Part shown: piece after piece, positions 9,980-18,784 of the stretch
Layout: the number at the start of each line of letters is the position of its first letter
Numbering within the stretch: position 1 is the first letter of the stretch
Source of the DNA: Myxococcota bacterium
GTDB taxonomy: Bacteria; Myxococcota_C; UBA6777
Assembly (NCBI GenBank): GCA_963169055.1
Contig: CAUJFU010000312.1
Coordinates: 4,442-68,441, forward strand
Length of the DNA: 64,000 nucleotides
Direction of reading: 5' to 3'
Notes under the pieces: generated by a model
Told to the model about the DNA's origin: nothing
Seen by the model: only the letters and a program-made list of their open reading frames with translations
Databases searched by the model: none
Program-made: the position numbers and the translations under genes

Positions 9980-10405
9980 CCACGCCCTCCCCAAACCACA
10001 CAACACCACCGCAAGGGACGCGCAGTCTGTTGGGCGCCCTTTCCCCCTCCCCTCGTTCGCCGAGAACAGCCTCTCTCTTTGTCACACAAGCATCTCAAGT
10101 TATGACAAAAATGTCACACTTATGTCGTGTTTCAGTTTCACAAAAAAATCTTTTACAAATCAATATCATACATGATAAGCGAACGCATTTTCGATGAAAA
10201 CGTGTCGGTTGTGTGGTCGTTTGAGGGAAAAACATGCTATATCTTTAAATATTTGTTTTTATTATACTTATCAAAACATCGTCCATGGAACGCCCCTTGC
10301 TGTGTTGCAAAAAAAACTTTCTGTTGCAAAAAAAGTACATTCGCTGTACAAGAGTGTGCAGAGACAGAAAGGTGCGCAGATCGCAGATCGATCAGGGAGT
10401 GTTCC
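9980..10405. other. AT-rich intergenic region upstream of secreted repeat protein
   Basis: This stretch is much richer in A/T than the rest of the window. It contains a direct repeat TTGCAAAAAAA (two copies in about 10305-10335) and a short palindrome GTAC-N7-GTAC just after it. A weak sigma70-like pair TTGAGG (10221-10226) and TTTAAA (10244-10249) has 17-bp spacing. An open frame from 10127 runs through it, but its composition and the later ribosome site argue that this part is not translated. Confidence 0.5.
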
Positions 10406-11197
10406 ATGAAGAAGATGATGAGTTTGTTGACGATGGTGACGTGCTTTGGAGCCTCACAAGCCAAGGCACAGCCGCCCCAAAACCACCACAACCCACGGCT
10501 CTCCAAAGCAGCATGGGTGGCGATGTTGGACAAAGGGGAACAACTCGCTAACGCGGTGAATTCTCGCCAACGACTGCAAGGCACACAACTGTTGCTTCGC
10601 TCACAAAAACTCGCGCCATCCGAATTCAAAACGCTGGTGGCTGCAAGCCGCGCAAGCATGTTGCGAGGGTTTGCCTCCTCCAAGCCCGAAGAGATGGTGC
10701 GTTGGGGAAAGCGCGGATGGGCGTATGGACGCGAGATCGTCCGACGTTGGCCAGAACGCGCAGAAGGTTACTACTGGTCAGCGATCCACCTTGGCTTGAT
10801 ATCCAAAGGTAGCGCCCCAACCACCGTGCTTTTCAACGGCTATCACACTCAAATGGAGAAGATGGCCCAGATCGGCATCCAAAAATCGCCTGATTCTTAT
10901 CTAGGCATCGGACAACGTATCCTCGGACGATACTACTTCCGCCTTCCTTGGCCGATGCGCGACATCAACAAATCATTGCGCTATCTTCGCGTCGCCTACC
11001 GACTCGCCCCCAACGATGCACTCGCGGTGTTCTATTACGCCGAAACACTCTGGGAACTTGGCCAGAAAGACACCGCCAAAGCTCTCTATCGTCGCTGTGC
11101 AAAGATCCCTTCCAACCGCCCCCTTGCCCACCCTGTCCAACTGCCGATGCGTGATGCCGTCCAACGCTGCCGCAAAAAACTTCACGATCTGCACTAA
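10406..11197 (+). CDS. secreted TPR-like helical repeat protein
   Basis: 263 aa. The ATG at 10406 has AGGGAG seven bases upstream and begins a clear signal peptide (MKKMMSLLTMVTCFGASQAKA, split after A22). The mature part has TPR-like helices, for example SLRYLRVAYRLAPNDALAVFYYAETLWELGQKDTAKALYRRC, listed here as one region near residues 185-230. Such repeats usually bind peptides or proteins in the periplasm. It resembles the TPR proteins grouped with TatT-type TRAP accessory proteins, but no TRAP genes are nearby, so this is only a resemblance. Confidence 0.65.
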   Translation: MKKMMSLLTMVTCFGASQAKAQPPQNHHNPRLSKAAWVAMLDKGEQLANAVNSRQRLQGTQLLLRSQKLAPSEFKTLVAASRASMLRGFASSKPEEMVRWGKRGWAYGREIVRRWPERAEGYYWSAIHLGLISKGSAPTTVLFNGYHTQMEKMAQIGIQKSPDSYLGIGQRILGRYYFRLPWPMRDINKSLRYLRVAYRLAPNDALAVFYYAETLWELGQKDTAKALYRRCAKIPSNRPLAHPVQLPMRDAVQRCRKKLHDLH

Positions 11198-11248
11198 AGA
11201 CCGATACACCGCACGTTCCAGCACCGCCTCAAAGGCTCAGAAGGTAGA

Positions 11249-12634
11249 TCAGGAAAGGCGCACCCGCGCCCGCTGAATCGATTCTCTCACACGATGCGGG
11301 GCCGTCCCACCGGGAACATCCTTTCCTGCCAACGTCGCATCAAGCGACACCGCAACAAAGATATCTTCCTCAAACAACGCAGAGTACGAACGAAACGCCT
11401 CCAAAGACATCTCGCCGATCTCTTTGCCTTGTTGAAGTCCCAAAACGACGATCTGTCCGACCACTTCATGCGCTTTGCGAAAAGGCATCCCCTTCCGTAC
11501 AAGATAATCCGCTACTTCGGTGGCATTTAGATATCCCCGTGACGCCGCAGCAAGCATCTTTTCACGCCGCACCTTGAGCCCACGGATCACGATCTCCATC
11601 ACCGCCAACGACTCGATCACCGTATCAACCGTGTCAAACAATGGCTCTTTGTCTTCTTGAAGATCCTTGTTGTAGCACAGCGGCAGCCCCTTTGTGACCG
11701 TCAATAACGCCATCTGATGCCCCACCACACGACCCGTTTTTCCGCGAATTAACTCCAAGGCATCAGGGTTTTTCTTTTGTGGCATCAGCGAAGAACCTGT
11801 CGACACCTTATCGCTCATCTCCACAAATCCGAACTCGTTGGACGTGTACAAGATCAGATCTTCGCTCAATCGGCTGAGATGGATCATCACCAAAGAAGCC
11901 GCAGCAAGGGTCTCGATCACAAAGTCCCGATCGCTCACCGCGTCCATACTGTTATACGTGATCTCCTCGAACCCAAGGGCTTTCGCCAACGCCTCTCGAT
12001 CAATCGCATGGTTGTTTCCTGCCAAAGCCCCCGAACCAAGGGGCAGACGGTTCGTGCGGCGTCGTGCGTCTTGAAAACGCTCCAGATCCCGCGCAAACAT
12101 CTCGACGTACGCCATCAAGAAATGCCCAAATAACACAGGCTGCGCCTTCTGTAAGTGCGTATAACCCGGCATCGGCGTATCGACATTCGCTTCAGCCACA
12201 TCCAATAAAGCCCGTTGCAGCGACACAAGCTGCGCATCGATCGCGTCGATCGCTTCGCGCACAAACAACCGTACATCCGTAGCGACCTGATCATTGCGCG
12301 AACGCCCTGTGTGTAGCTTGTGCGCAACACTCCCGATCTGCTTGAACAGTTCGCTTTCTACGAAGCTATGGACATCTTCGGCCCCTGCCGCCACCCCCGC
12401 TGCCAACCACGCAGAATCCGACGCCCCACGCTCCAACAGCGTTCGTAATCCCTCTTGGATCTGACGTAGTTCTTGCTGCTCCAAGATCCCCGCTCCAGCG
12501 ATCGCCTCGGCATAAGCGAGGCTTCCACGCACATCCACCGAAAACAATCGCTGATCAAACGAGAATGATTCGTTGTACCGCGCAAAACGAGCATCCGCTT
12601 CTTCTTGAAAACGACCGCCCCACAGCTTCGACAT
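11249..12634 (-). CDS. argH: argininosuccinate lyase
   Basis: Last step of arginine biosynthesis: argininosuccinate to arginine and fumarate. 461 aa, normal length. It begins MSKLWGGRF, has HTGRSRNDQVATD in the first third and carries the fumarase/aspartase-superfamily signature GSSLMPQKKNPD near residue 280, which includes the catalytic Ser loop. The start at 12634 is chosen over the longer frame because GGAGG lies eight bases upstream and MSKLWGG is the family N-terminus. It stands alone; argG is not in the window. Divergent from gcvT. Confidence 0.97.
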   Translation of the reverse strand: MSKLWGGRFQEEADARFARYNESFSFDQRLFSVDVRGSLAYAEAIAGAGILEQQELRQIQEGLRTLLERGASDSAWLAAGVAAGAEDVHSFVESELFKQIGSVAHKLHTGRSRNDQVATDVRLFVREAIDAIDAQLVSLQRALLDVAEANVDTPMPGYTHLQKAQPVLFGHFLMAYVEMFARDLERFQDARRRTNRLPLGSGALAGNNHAIDREALAKALGFEEITYNSMDAVSDRDFVIETLAAASLVMIHLSRLSEDLILYTSNEFGFVEMSDKVSTGSSLMPQKKNPDALELIRGKTGRVVGHQMALLTVTKGLPLCYNKDLQEDKEPLFDTVDTVIESLAVMEIVIRGLKVRREKMLAAASRGYLNATEVADYLVRKGMPFRKAHEVVGQIVVLGLQQGKEIGEMSLEAFRSYSALFEEDIFVAVSLDATLAGKDVPGGTAPHRVRESIQRARVRLS

Positions 12635-12963
12635 GATCAACACCTCCCACACAGACACTCCACACCACAAACCGCTCTCGCAATCCGTTGACATCGGATC
12701 TCACGACACAAGCATTGCGGTATAAACAACGAGATCCACAAGGTCAAGGGTTCTCTGCTTCGATGATTTCGTGTGGCTTGTTGCACCATCACACACATCG
12801 GCGCGCCCAACACAGCCAAATTTCTGCATGGTGCTCAACAGCATGGTCGAAAGCCCTGATGGATGCGCTCTTTTCGCCGTTTGCGCGAAAGTGTTGACAG
12901 CCCGCAAAGAAGGGAGTAGCCTCCCCCGCAAAAATCAAGCGACCCAAACAAGGAGCATTCGCA
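12635..12963. other. divergent argH-gcvT intergenic region
   Basis: Contains the gcvT promoter and ribosome site described separately. No glycine riboswitch-like fold or second promoter was recognised. Confidence 0.5.
12894..12922 (+). promoter_or_regulatory. sigma70-type promoter of gcvT
   Basis: Perfect -35 TTGACA (12894-12899), 17-bp spacer and -10 like TAGCCT (12917-12922), placed about 35 bp upstream of the gcvT ribosome site AAGGAG (12951-12956). It drives the glycine-cleavage genes. Confidence 0.6.
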
Positions 12964-14094
12964 ATGTCCGAACAACAGGCCCGCCGCACTCCCCTCTACG
13001 AAAAACACAAAGCCCATCACGCCCGCATCGTCGACTTTGCAGGTTGGGAGATGCCGATCCAATACGAAGGGATCGTTGCTGAACACAACAAAGTTCGCCA
13101 ACATGCCGGACTCTTCGATGTTTCCCACATGGGCCGCGTCGAACTCTTCGGAAAAGGCGCTCTGACCGCGATCCAACATTGGATCACCAACGATGCAGCC
13201 CGCCTGTCCGATGGACAATCGCTTTACACACCGATCTGCTACCCCAGCGGCGGCATCGTAGACGATTGTCTCGTCTATCGCCTCCAAGAAGCCCACTACA
13301 TCATCGTGATCAACGCCTCAAACCGCGACAAAGACTTTGCTTGGTTCCAAGAAAACATCCCCGCCGAAGCCAAAGCCGACCTCGTGATGAAAACGCCCGA
13401 AGATGGCGACAAATGGGCGCTGATCGCGATCCAAGGCCCACAAGCCCGTTCGATGCTCAACGCCCTCGCCACCACCGACCTCACGCCGCTCAAGCACAAC
13501 CAACTCACCACCACCACCCTCGCGGGTATCGCCGAATGTATGGCCGCTTGTACGGGATACACAGGCGAAGATGGTTTCGAGATCTTCGTCCCCACCCAAA
13601 AAGCCACCGCTCTCTGGGACGCGCTGATCGACAAAGGAGCCGCACCCATCGGCCTTGGCGCACGCGACACGTTGCGCATGGAGATGCGTTATCCCCTCTA
13701 CGGCAACGATATCGATCAAACCACCAACCCGATCGAGGCCGGACTGAGCTGGACCGTCAAGCCCGAAAAAGGCCCCTTCCTCGGACGCGATGCCATCCTT
13801 GAACAGATCCAAAACAAACCTTCCCGCCGCCTCGTTGGCATCCAACTCACCGATCGCGGTGTCCCCCGACACGGCTACAAGATCTTCGATGCAGACGGGC
13901 AAAACGAGATCGGCATCCTCACTTCTGGCGGCTTTTCCCCCAGCCTCCAACAATCTATCGGGATCGGCTATGTCCCCGCCCTTCCCCAGTACACCAAACC
14001 CGGAAGCTCCCTCACCATCGATATCCGCAACAAAAAACTCGCGGCCCAAGTCGTCAAAACCCCCTTCTATACCAAACCCAACGAGATCGCCTAA
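12964..14094 (+). CDS. gcvT: aminomethyltransferase (glycine cleavage T protein)
   Basis: T protein transfers the methylene carbon from H-protein-bound aminomethyl to tetrahydrofolate, releasing ammonia. 376 aa, standard length. It carries the GcvT N-terminal features (YEKHKAHHARIVDFAGWEMPIQY, given as residues 13-35; FDVSHMGR; YTGEDGFEIF) and the C-terminal barrel with LTSGGFSPSLQQSIGIGYV. The start has AAGGAG at ideal spacing and a promoter upstream. gcvH follows 136 nt downstream. The P protein (gcvP) is not in the window and must be elsewhere. Confidence 0.96.
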   Translation: MSEQQARRTPLYEKHKAHHARIVDFAGWEMPIQYEGIVAEHNKVRQHAGLFDVSHMGRVELFGKGALTAIQHWITNDAARLSDGQSLYTPICYPSGGIVDDCLVYRLQEAHYIIVINASNRDKDFAWFQENIPAEAKADLVMKTPEDGDKWALIAIQGPQARSMLNALATTDLTPLKHNQLTTTTLAGIAECMAACTGYTGEDGFEIFVPTQKATALWDALIDKGAAPIGLGARDTLRMEMRYPLYGNDIDQTTNPIEAGLSWTVKPEKGPFLGRDAILEQIQNKPSRRLVGIQLTDRGVPRHGYKIFDADGQNEIGILTSGGFSPSLQQSIGIGYVPALPQYTKPGSSLTIDIRNKKLAAQVVKTPFYTKPNEIA

Positions 14095-14111
14095 ACAAAA
14101 CCACTCAACAA

Positions 14112-14163
14112 AACCGCCGAAGCGACACCACACCAACTCCATCGCCGAAGCGACACCACACCC
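14112..14163 (+). repeat. short direct repeat between gcvT and gcvH
   Basis: The unit CGCCGAAGCGACACCACAC occurs twice, about 34 bp apart, in the gap between gcvT and gcvH. Origin unknown, possibly slippage. Confidence 0.7.
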
Positions 14164-14230
14164 ATGCAACCCTTGACACAAGAACCCCCCCCACAAGAAG
14201 GGGTCGATTCGCACACGAGGAGTCTAATCC

Positions 14231-14608
14231 ATGAAATTTCCAAGAAACCTCCGTTATACCGAAGACCACGAATGGATCAACCCCGAAACAGGCTTGATGG
14301 GGATCACGGATCACGCACAAGATCAGCTTGGTGATGTCGTATACCTCGACTTCTCCGCGAAATCCAATCAATCCATCGCCCACAAAGATGTCCTCGGAAC
14401 CATCGAGTCGGTCAAAACTGTCTCGGATATCTATTCGCCGATCAGCGGCAAGATCCTCGATATCAACGAAGCACTCGCCAAATCCCCCGAGCTCGTCAAC
14501 ACCGACCCCTACGGCGCGGGCTGGCTGTATCGCGTCGAGATCGCTGATCACTCCGAACTAGACGGCCTCATGGACGCCGACGCCTACATCAAACACACAG
14601 GCCATTGA
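14231..14608 (+). CDS. gcvH: glycine cleavage system H protein
   Basis: Lipoyl carrier that shuttles the aminomethyl group between P, T and L proteins. 125 aa. The lipoylation hairpin is ESVKTVSDIYSP, with Lys62 as the predicted lipoyl attachment site. The N-terminal RYTEDHEW and C-terminal DPYGAGWLYRV are also family hallmarks. Ribosome site GAGGAG precedes the ATG. Likely co-transcribed with gcvT. Confidence 0.97.
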   Translation: MKFPRNLRYTEDHEWINPETGLMGITDHAQDQLGDVVYLDFSAKSNQSIAHKDVLGTIESVKTVSDIYSPISGKILDINEALAKSPELVNTDPYGAGWLYRVEIADHSELDGLMDADAYIKHTGH

Positions 14609-14715
14609 TCTTTCGCAGCTCTACATCCCCAACAGACTCCGCATCACCCACAAGCTCTGCCTCCCCTATAGGCTCCGCATCGCCTACAAGATCCGCATCG
14701 CCCACCCTCTCCCCG
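14609..14715 (-). repeat. 18-bp-period tandem repeat downstream of gcvH
   Basis: Degenerate repeats of about 18 bp based on CTCCGCATCGCCTACAAG. Read on the minus strand they give a GDAELV-like hexapeptide series (GDADLV, GDAEPI, GEAELV, GDAESV), but the short frame has no ribosome site and no homologous context, so a gene is not claimed. The period equals that of two other tandem arrays in the window. Confidence 0.5.
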
Positions 14716-14862
14716 ATGATGACCTGAAGCAAGACCCCCTCCCTCGCAGATATCTCCCTGCCTCGTTGACATCTTTTCGCCTTCTGTCGCATCGTACCCT
14801 CCAGACGAAGCTTCTTTGGGCACAAGCGCTACGCCGCCCACCACGCACGGAACAACGCAAGC

Positions 14863-16815
14863 ATGTCGACACAAGTCTGTTCAAAAAAGAATGGGGCCTT
14901 TTTCTGTTGGATGCGCCGCACCTTCCTACAACATCCGCTATGTTGGCTTGGCATCATTCTGCTCAACACACTCAGCGGATGCCAATGCGAGGATGATTAT
15001 CGAGAACGTGTCGAGATCAAAGTCTCCATCGAATCCCCCAAACCCGGCCACGTCTCAGGGATCATCCCTGTTCGCATCGAAGTGTCTCCTGATCAAACCA
15101 TCCACCACGTCTCGCTATGGCTCACCCCCCAACAACGCACCCGCACCACCCAACAAACCGAACGCACCCTCGCCGAGATCCACCAAGCCCCTTACTCCTT
15201 CCAATGGGGAACCTTTCAAGTCCCCGATGGCTTCTATCATCTCAAAGCCATCGCACACGATCAGTTCGGCAGCACCATCGAATCGCGCATCACCCTCGTG
15301 CAAGTCCTCAACGAACCGCCACGCCTATGGTTTGTCAACTGCTACGACGGACAATGGATCCGCGATACTTACGCCCTGCTTGTCGCCATCAACCAAAGCA
15401 ACACACAGCTTGGCGCACCGCCCACCCTCTCGATCGACGGCCAACAAGGCCCGACCACCGCTGAATTCATCGCGCCCTATCGCTTCTTGCTCCCCACCCA
15501 AAACTTCCAAGATGGCACAACCCTTCACCTCAACGTCGAAGGAACGGATCTGCGCGGCAATCTCAGCCGTATCACCTGCACTCCGCGCATCGACAACACC
15601 CCTCCCACCGTACGTTTCATCGAACCTGAAAAAGAAGATACCCTTGTCGGTCGCTCTTTCCTCGTTCGCTTCGATGCCCAAGATCGCTTTGGCGTACGCG
15701 AAGTTCGGCTACTCGTCGATGGGAGCGGATGCTCGGACCTCTCCGCAGCCACAGGCGTCAAAAATCCCTACTGCCCCGAACCCAACGCACCGTGGGTCGG
15801 TCGAAAAGCCCCCGACTTTCCAATCTACATCACCCTCCCTGCCTCTTACAACCGAGAACAAAGCATCGTCCTCTCCGCCCGTGCCCTTGATGAAGCCGGC
15901 AACCTCACCGATCCGCCCACCCAGATCCGCATCCGCATCGATCCTATTCCCCCCGAGATCTTCATCCGCACCCCGGGCGAAGGGCAAGTCTTTGAAGACC
16001 AAGTCAAACTCGCCACACGCATCACCGATAACCACCAACTCGCACAAGTCGTCGTCTCCCTCAAAAGCGAACAAACCAAAAAAACGTGGGAACTCCACAA
16101 AAAAACCTACACCACCCCCGAGATCACCGAAGAGATCACACTCAAAGACCTCCGCAAACAATACGGAACAGGCCGCTTTGTTTTCTCGATCAAAGCCACC
16201 GATGCTTCGGGAAATATCGCCACTCAAGAACGCCTGTTTTTGGTTGGATGTGTCGACTCCACAGATTGCACAGGCGGTCAGATCTGCCACAAGACCCGTT
16301 GCCTCACCCCTGCTCGGCTCGGCGAACGCTGCCATACTGATCTCCCCTGTGAGATCGGAACCGATTGCGTCCTCGGCAACGCGCCCGTCTGTACGACCTC
16401 TCCGCAAACTTATTGCCGCCAACGCTGCAACCCCGGAAATCAATTTGTCTCCGCCGATCCCTGCGACAAAGGCTATTATTGCGATCGCAACACCAAAACG
16501 TGCCTTCCCACCGAGACTTGCACCCCTCTCGGCAGCGATTGCCCAAACGGAACACACTGCATCGTTGCCGATGACGATGCCTCTTATTGCGTTCCCATCG
16601 GCCCCAACCCGCTCGGTAGCTCTTGCCAACAAAGCTGCAGCGCCCAAGGCAACTGCACCCGCAACGCTTGGTGCATCATCCTGATCAATCTCGGCCGTAC
16701 CGTCTGCGCCCAAGTCTGCGACACACAGCGCCCTGCCTGCCCCACAGGCGAACGCTGTAATCCGCTGATCTGGAGTTTTGGCGGAAAGCCCCTTCGCTAC
16801 GGGGTTTGCCAATGA
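14863..16815 (+). CDS. lipoprotein with Ig-like repeats and Cys-rich C-terminus
   Basis: 650 aa surface or periplasmic lipoprotein. The signal region ends in LSGC (Cys40 if the ATG at 14863 is used); the later ATG at 14911 would give a more typical 24-residue signal. The middle has several Ig/cadherin-like beta modules marked by DNTPPTVRFIEP, DPIPPEIFIRTP and DEAGN/DASGN turns. The last 190 residues hold about 35 cysteines in short EGF-like spacing (CxxGxxC). It is a paralogue of the gene at 18785: same order of domains and the same closing pattern (Y-G-x-C-x). Its stop overlaps the next start by ATGA, so the two are coupled. Likely role: binding or adhesion at the cell surface (inference). 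Confidence 0.75.
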   Translation: MSTQVCSKKNGAFFCWMRRTFLQHPLCWLGIILLNTLSGCQCEDDYRERVEIKVSIESPKPGHVSGIIPVRIEVSPDQTIHHVSLWLTPQQRTRTTQQTERTLAEIHQAPYSFQWGTFQVPDGFYHLKAIAHDQFGSTIESRITLVQVLNEPPRLWFVNCYDGQWIRDTYALLVAINQSNTQLGAPPTLSIDGQQGPTTAEFIAPYRFLLPTQNFQDGTTLHLNVEGTDLRGNLSRITCTPRIDNTPPTVRFIEPEKEDTLVGRSFLVRFDAQDRFGVREVRLLVDGSGCSDLSAATGVKNPYCPEPNAPWVGRKAPDFPIYITLPASYNREQSIVLSARALDEAGNLTDPPTQIRIRIDPIPPEIFIRTPGEGQVFEDQVKLATRITDNHQLAQVVVSLKSEQTKKTWELHKKTYTTPEITEEITLKDLRKQYGTGRFVFSIKATDASGNIATQERLFLVGCVDSTDCTGGQICHKTRCLTPARLGERCHTDLPCEIGTDCVLGNAPVCTTSPQTYCRQRCNPGNQFVSADPCDKGYYCDRNTKTCLPTETCTPLGSDCPNGTHCIVADDDASYCVPIGPNPLGSSCQQSCSAQGNCTRNAWCIILINLGRTVCAQVCDTQRPACPTGERCNPLIWSFGGKPLRYGVCQ

Positions 16816-18773
16816 TCTCACGCTGGTTTCTCGATCTTCTCTCGTCTACATTCTCTCGCTGGATTCTCACTTTGCCGATGCAATGGCGTCTTCCGCGCTC
16901 ACAGTCCAATGTACGCACATCTTGTCGCTCGCTCTTGCTTTTTCTCCCCCTGTTTCTCTCGCTCGGGTCATGCAGCAACAAAGGCGGCCCCTGTCAAGAA
17001 GACAAAGACTGCCCACCCCGCACCTATTGCAACAGTTTCCAAAAGCTCTGTATCGACGGTTGCCGCTACCATATCGAATGCGAAAAAGGCCAAGTCTGCG
17101 TCGGCAACCAATGCGCTCCCACCCAAGAGGACAAAGACAAAGACGGCTTCCCTCCTCCCCTTGATTGCAACGACAACGATCCACTAATTAAGCCGGGAAA
17201 CGACGAATACTGCGGAAACAACGTTGACGACAACTGCAACGGACAGATCGACGAACTGGGTTGTATCAAGGTTGAATGCACCCCGGGTGAGACACGCGAT
17301 TGCTACGATGGACTCGAAAAAACCCTCACCTTCCCGGGAACGCAATGCAAAAAAGGCCGTCAATCCTGCAATAGCACAGGGATCTGGGGTGTCTGCCAAG
17401 GCCAAGTCCTACCCGCCGCCGAGATCTGCGATGGACTCGACAACGATTGCGACGGCCAAGTCGACAACGACGCCGATGGAAAGGCCCTTTCGCGTCCATG
17501 CTACAGCGGCCCCAAAACTGCCGCAGGGATCGGCGCTTGCAAAGAAGGGCGCGAACGCTGCAACAACAAAAGCTGGTCTTCTTGTGAAGACGAGATCCTT
17601 CCCACCACCGAAAGCTGCGATGGGATCGACAATGACTGCGACGGCCAAGTCGATAACGTCCAAGGAACCGGCCAACGCTGCGAAACCCAACAACAAGGCG
17701 TCTGCAAAACAGGCACTACGGCATGCCACCCACCGACAGGCAAAGTGGCTTGCATCCCCGATACATCGGCCTCGTCCGAGATCTGCGGCGACAACCTTGA
17801 CAACGACTGCGACGGGCAGATCGACAACGGTTGCACCTACCAACCTTTTTCGATCACCATCCCACCGTCTTATCCGCACTATACCGCTCTCTCTGCAACA
17901 TGGGGGGCGGTCTCTTTGCGCGATACAAAAAAAGTCTTGCTCTTTGATCGACAAAACGATCCTCCCCGACTCACCCACACCATCGACCTCTCCGAATCTC
18001 CCACAGGGATCGCCCTCGATAGCGATCACGCCTACGTTCAACTTCCCCAATCCGTCGAAAAGATCTCGCTCAAGGATGGCACGCACGCAACCTTTGTGAC
18101 CCTACCCAAACGTGACCACAGCGGAGATCTTTTGCTCTTTCAAGGCCGACTAGTCGGTCGATTTCGGGGACAAGACGCGGTCGGCGCTCCTGAAGCGGGC
18201 CTATGTCGCGTCGATATCGCCTCCCAACAGATCCTCTGCAACGCACTGCCTTCGACACAAACGGCCATCGGCCAAAACACCTATCCTTTCGGGCTTTACT
18301 TTCTTCTTGCAGGCGCAACACATCTGCTTTGGATCGACGGGTTGCAACTGACGGAAACCACCACACGCACGCTCGCTCTCCCCGCAGGAGCCGATCAGAT
18401 CGCCGTCGAAAGCGATCTTGCCCGCGCTGTCGTCACCAACCCGACCAAGCGCGCATTCTACATCGTCGATCTCAACCAGCGACAACTGCTCAACACCCTC
18501 ACGCTCTCCGATCAACAAGGCGGCGATGCGGCTCCCGGCCCCGTGATCGCTTTCGATGGCATCGCAGCCATCGGCCACCGCGATGGCGGGGTGATCTCGA
18601 TCCTCGATCTCCAAACCCGCCAGATCACGCGGCAGATCAAACTCGGCCTTGGCATCCTTGGCCTTGCGGTGTCGCCGCCCAACGCCCAAAAACAACGCGA
18701 GATCTGGGCCGCAAGCGCAGGAGACAACACCCTCTGGCGTATCCTTCTTCCGCCCCCGTCCCCCCAACCCTAG
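16812..18773 (+). CDS. MopE-like Cys-rich lipoprotein with C-terminal beta-propeller
   Basis: 653 aa. The lipobox LGSC is at about residue 54 after a long N-terminus; a start at the ATG of 16878 would give a normal signal. Four MopE-type metal-binding motifs follow, near residues 131, 203, 267 and 323, of the form E-x-CDGxDNDCDGQVD; related motifs are in the copper-regulated surface protein MopE and are common in Myxococcota. The C-terminal 300 residues look like a seven-bladed propeller (repeated hydrophobic strands with GIALDSD, IAVESDL, LAVSPPN). A TTG six bases upstream is possible, but the ATG overlaps the previous stop as ATGA. Probable surface-exposed calcium- or metal-stabilised protein. 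Confidence 0.78.
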   Translation: MISRWFLDLLSSTFSRWILTLPMQWRLPRSQSNVRTSCRSLLLFLPLFLSLGSCSNKGGPCQEDKDCPPRTYCNSFQKLCIDGCRYHIECEKGQVCVGNQCAPTQEDKDKDGFPPPLDCNDNDPLIKPGNDEYCGNNVDDNCNGQIDELGCIKVECTPGETRDCYDGLEKTLTFPGTQCKKGRQSCNSTGIWGVCQGQVLPAAEICDGLDNDCDGQVDNDADGKALSRPCYSGPKTAAGIGACKEGRERCNNKSWSSCEDEILPTTESCDGIDNDCDGQVDNVQGTGQRCETQQQGVCKTGTTACHPPTGKVACIPDTSASSEICGDNLDNDCDGQIDNGCTYQPFSITIPPSYPHYTALSATWGAVSLRDTKKVLLFDRQNDPPRLTHTIDLSESPTGIALDSDHAYVQLPQSVEKISLKDGTHATFVTLPKRDHSGDLLLFQGRLVGRFRGQDAVGAPEAGLCRVDIASQQILCNALPSTQTAIGQNTYPFGLYFLLAGATHLLWIDGLQLTETTTRTLALPAGADQIAVESDLARAVVTNPTKRAFYIVDLNQRQLLNTLTLSDQQGGDAAPGPVIAFDGIAAIGHRDGGVISILDLQTRQITRQIKLGLGILGLAVSPPNAQKQREIWAASAGDNTLWRILLPPPSPQP

Positions 18774-18784
18774 CGAGGAACACC

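Noticed and set aside
12635-12963. Glycine riboswitch upstream of gcvT
   Set aside because: No paired aptamer-like structure was recognised; the spacing between promoter and start is too short.
13318-14214. 298-aa minus-strand frame over gcvT
   Set aside because: Antisense shadow of gcvT; no domain and no ribosome site.
14816-16684. 622-aa plus-strand frame overlapping the 14863 lipoprotein
   Set aside because: Ser/Pro/Thr/Ala composition typical of a shifted frame; the other frame has signal peptide and Ig-like motifs.
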